From assembly GCF_030696885.1 (NCBI RefSeq), contig NZ_JAUYRI010000020.1, positions 1-64,000 of the forward strand: 64,000 nt of DNA, written 5' to 3'. The notes under the pieces were generated by a model that searched no databases, was not told the DNA's origin, and saw only the letters and a program-made list of their open reading frames with translations. Made by a program: the position numbers and the translations under genes. Shown here piece after piece: positions 62,398 to 64,000 of this stretch (positions are counted from its first letter, which is position 1; the number at the start of each line of letters is the position of its first letter). The DNA is from Thiobacillus sp. Its GTDB lineage: Bacteria; Pseudomonadota; Gammaproteobacteria; Burkholderiales; Thiobacillaceae.

Positions 62398-63297
62398 TCA
62401 GGCCACCCCGTGTTTCCTGAACCAGTCCTGCATCCGCTTCCAGCCGTCTTCGGCCGGCTCCTTGCGGTAGCTGGGCCGATAGTCGGCATGGAAAGCGTGG
62501 GGGGCATCGGGATAGAGATGGATGGCCGACGCCTTGCTGGACGGGTTGTCGGATTGCGCCAGTGCCGCCTGCATTTTCTCCACCGTGTCGTTCGGGATGC
62601 CGGCGTCCTGCCCGCCGTACAGCCCCAGCACCGGTCCGTTCAGTTTGTCTGCGACGTCGAGCGGATGCCGCGGCGTCATGTCGTTTACCGGGTTGGTCAG
62701 ACGGCCGTACCACGCCACGCCGGCCTTCACCTTGGGGTTGTGCGCGGCATACAGCCAGGTGATGCGGCCCCCCCAGCAAAAGCCGGTGATGCCCAGCCGC
62801 TGGGTGTCGCCGCCGTTGGCCTGGGCCCAGGCCACGGTGGCGTCGAGGTCGGTCATGACCTGGCTGTCCGGCACTTTCGACACCACTTTGGAAAGGATTT
62901 CCGGGATTTCGCTGTACTGCCGCGGGTCGCCCTGGCGCGCATACAGCTCGGGCGCGATGGCCTGGTAGCCCAGCCTGGCGAGGCGGCGGCAGGTGTCCTT
63001 GATGTACTCGTGGACGCCGAAGATTTCCTGCACCACCAGAATCACCGGGAAATTCGACCCCTGCGCTGGTTGTGCGCGGTAGGCCGGCATGTTGCCGTCG
63101 GCGGTCGGCACCTGGATTTCGCCGGCCGTGAGGCCCGTGCTGTCGGTGGTGATGGCCGTCTGGGCGGCCACCGGCTGCACCGCCAGCGCAAAGCCCGCGC
63201 CCAGCGCGGTGACCAGAAAGCCGCGCCGGTTCATCGGCAGGGCAGGGGGAACAAGGCTGTTGAGTTCTGCAGTCAGGGCATCGGTTTCAGCATTCAT
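62398..63297 (-). CDS. Dienelactone hydrolase-family protein with Tat signal
   Basis: A 299-residue alpha/beta hydrolase of the dienelactone hydrolase family. Residues 22-45 ([18 protein letters not shown]) form a twin-arginine signal, so it is exported folded. The nucleophile is Cys in GFCWGGR, with Asp in GGQDAGIP and His in APHAFHADY. The true start may be the internal Met22. The substrate is unknown. An octamer repeat lies 116-241 bases upstream of its start. Confidence 0.88.
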   Translation of the reverse strand: MNAETDALTAELNSLVPPALPMNRRGFLVTALGAGFALAVQPVAAQTAITTDSTGLTAGEIQVPTADGNMPAYRAQPAQGSNFPVILVVQEIFGVHEYIKDTCRRLARLGYQAIAPELYARQGDPRQYSEIPEILSKVVSKVPDSQVMTDLDATVAWAQANGGDTQRLGITGFCWGGRITWLYAAHNPKVKAGVAWYGRLTNPVNDMTPRHPLDVADKLNGPVLGLYGGQDAGIPNDTVEKMQAALAQSDNPSSKASAIHLYPDAPHAFHADYRPSYRKEPAEDGWKRMQDWFRKHGVA

Positions 63298-63655
63298 CAG
63301 GGTCTCCTCTGGTATGGGGGGTGCAACGAATAGGCCGTGCCGGGACGGCTTGATTCTCGGACGCCAGAAGCCTGCCCGGGTTCGATTGTGCAGCCATCTT
63401 TATAGCGGATCCCAGCGGCACAGCGGCACAGCGGCACAGCGGCACAGCGGCACAGCGGCACAGCGGCACAGCGGCACAGCGGCACAGCGGCACAGCGGCA
63501 CAGCGGCACAGCGGCACAGCGGCACAGCGGCACAGCGGGCAGGCGAGGGGGCTTTGGCCGGGCGGTGGGACGCTTTCCGGTTTGAGAATTAATTTCATTC
63601 TTGGTCTTAAACACAGTCTAAGATGGGAAATCGCGCACGCTTGCCAAAGGGAACG
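63298..63655. other. 358-bp gap holding an octamer repeat
   Basis: Between the divergent hydrolase and PAS-protein genes. Apart from the repeat at 63413-63538, I see no gene. Reading frames across the repeat give only low-complexity peptides (for example repeating AVPLCRC) and are not taken as genes. An AAAGGGA ribosome binding site for the PAS gene lies at about 63646-63652. Confidence 0.6.
63413..63538. repeat. Octamer tandem repeat CAGCGGCA, about 16 copies
   Basis: Perfect 8-bp units (CAGCGGCA) repeat 15.75 times without a mismatch that I can see. Copy number in such runs usually changes by slipped replication. It lies between two divergent promoters, so length changes could alter promoter spacing or DNA bending (phase variation), or it may be neutral. 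Confidence 0.95.
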
Positions 63656-64000
63656 ATGAACAAGACACCGCTTGAGCCGCCCTCAGGTCTGAAAGGCGAG
63701 ACGCCCTACCATGACCGCGTCTCCAGCGGGGTGCGCGAACAGCGCTTCGCGCCCCTGTTCGATCTGATGATCCAGGGCTTTGTGCTGGCCGAGATCATCC
63801 GGGACGACGCGGGCCAGCCGTACGATTTTCGGGTGATCGAGGTCAACGAGGCGTGCGGTTTCCTGACCGGCTTCTACCCCGAGCAGGCCAACGGCAGACG
63901 CGGTCGGGAACTGATCCCCGATCTGGAGCCGCACTGGCTCGAGGCTTTTGTCCAGGTGGTGGAGAGCGGCGAGCCCGTGCGGATCGAGGACTATGTCGCA
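63656..64000 (+). CDS. PAS-domain signalling protein, truncated by window end
   Basis: The first 115 codons of a gene that continues beyond the window. After a short polar N-terminus, residues from about 32 on (FDLMIQGFVLAEIIRDDAGQPYDFRVIEVNEACGFLTGF) match the start of a PAS sensor domain of the kind found at the front of histidine kinases and diguanylate cyclases/phosphodiesterases. The ATG at 63656 has an AAAGGGA ribosome binding site. The output domain is not visible. Confidence 0.8.
   Translation, partial: MNKTPLEPPSGLKGETPYHDRVSSGVREQRFAPLFDLMIQGFVLAEIIRDDAGQPYDFRVIEVNEACGFLTGFYPEQANGRRGRELIPDLEPHWLEAFVQVVESGEPVRIEDYVA

Noticed and set aside
63413-63538. CRISPR array
   Set aside because: Units are contiguous 8-mers with no spacers and no cas genes nearby.
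63089-63598. Open frames crossing the octamer repeat
   Set aside because: Repetitive low-complexity peptides (QRHSGTAA or AVPLCRC repeats) arise because the octamer has no stop in any frame; no ribosome binding site or homology.

Overview
The window looks like chromosomal DNA of a GC-rich, sulfur-oxidising, autotrophic betaproteobacterium, most likely Thiobacillus or a close relative. The reasons are a form II RubisCO locus with a divergent CbbR and a CbbQ/CbbO activase, a RegB/RegA redox two-component pair, and many sulfur-related proteins (YeeE/YedE and TauE/SafE transporters, three rhodanese-type proteins counting one in a chromate locus, and a DsrC/TusE-like protein). The conserved blocks (miaB-ybeZ-ybeY-ybeX; pcm-rhodanese-tolC-waaA; purN followed by DUF3108) are also typical of betaproteobacteria. 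No rRNA, prophage, insertion sequence or CRISPR array is visible. The genus is inferred from gene content, not from a marker comparison.

Layout. 1-6.5 kb: an unknown protein, tRNA-Met, the miaB-ybeZ-ybeY-ybeX block, a MidA-type methyltransferase and a pteridine reductase. 6.5-12.3 kb: bactofilin and PilZ genes facing away from each other, a DHA2 efflux pump, a HigBA toxin-antitoxin pair, an orphan zinc-ribbon membrane protein beside a small palindromic repeat, and a UDP-glucuronate epimerase. 12.3-22.7 kb: waaA, tolC, rhodanese, pcm, a TPP riboswitch with thiC, a diguanylate cyclase, uppP and regAB. 22.8-29.3 kb: a copper region with an OprC-like TonB receptor, a PCuAC chaperone and a five-gene operon (ECF sigma, anti-sigma, EGKCG-repeat peptide HvfA, MNIO enzyme HvfB, partner HvfC), then Hsp20. 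29.3-31.5 kb: argB, an EVE protein and a TauE/SafE transporter. 31.6-36.3 kb: a complete RpfF/RpfC/RpfG diffusible-signal-factor system. 36.3-50 kb: an alpha/beta hydrolase, a YeeE transporter, purC/M/N/K/E interspersed with small genes, a DsrC-like protein and a chromate locus. 50-55.7 kb: cbbR, cbbM, cbbQ and cbbO. 56-61 kb: a glucosylglycerol osmolyte locus (G3P dehydrogenase, HAD phosphatase, GgpS, GH13 phosphorylase). 61-64 kb: a patatin lipoprotein, a GIY-YIG-like protein, a dienelactone hydrolase, a 16-copy octamer repeat, and the start of a PAS-domain protein cut by the window end.

How it works together. The most notable system is the copper operon. A sigma/anti-sigma pair would switch on a secreted peptide carrying six (E/D)GKCG motifs, which HvfB/HvfC would convert to copper-binding groups. 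A copper-type outer-membrane receptor and a periplasmic copper chaperone lie next door. The Rpf genes form a fatty-acid quorum-sensing circuit ending in cyclic-di-GMP turnover, and the window also holds a diguanylate cyclase and a PilZ receptor. The glucosylglycerol genes cover supply, synthesis, dephosphorylation and phosphorolytic recycling of one compatible solute. RegBA and CbbR are both plausible regulators of the RubisCO operon, whose leader contains a hairpin that would cover its own ribosome binding site.
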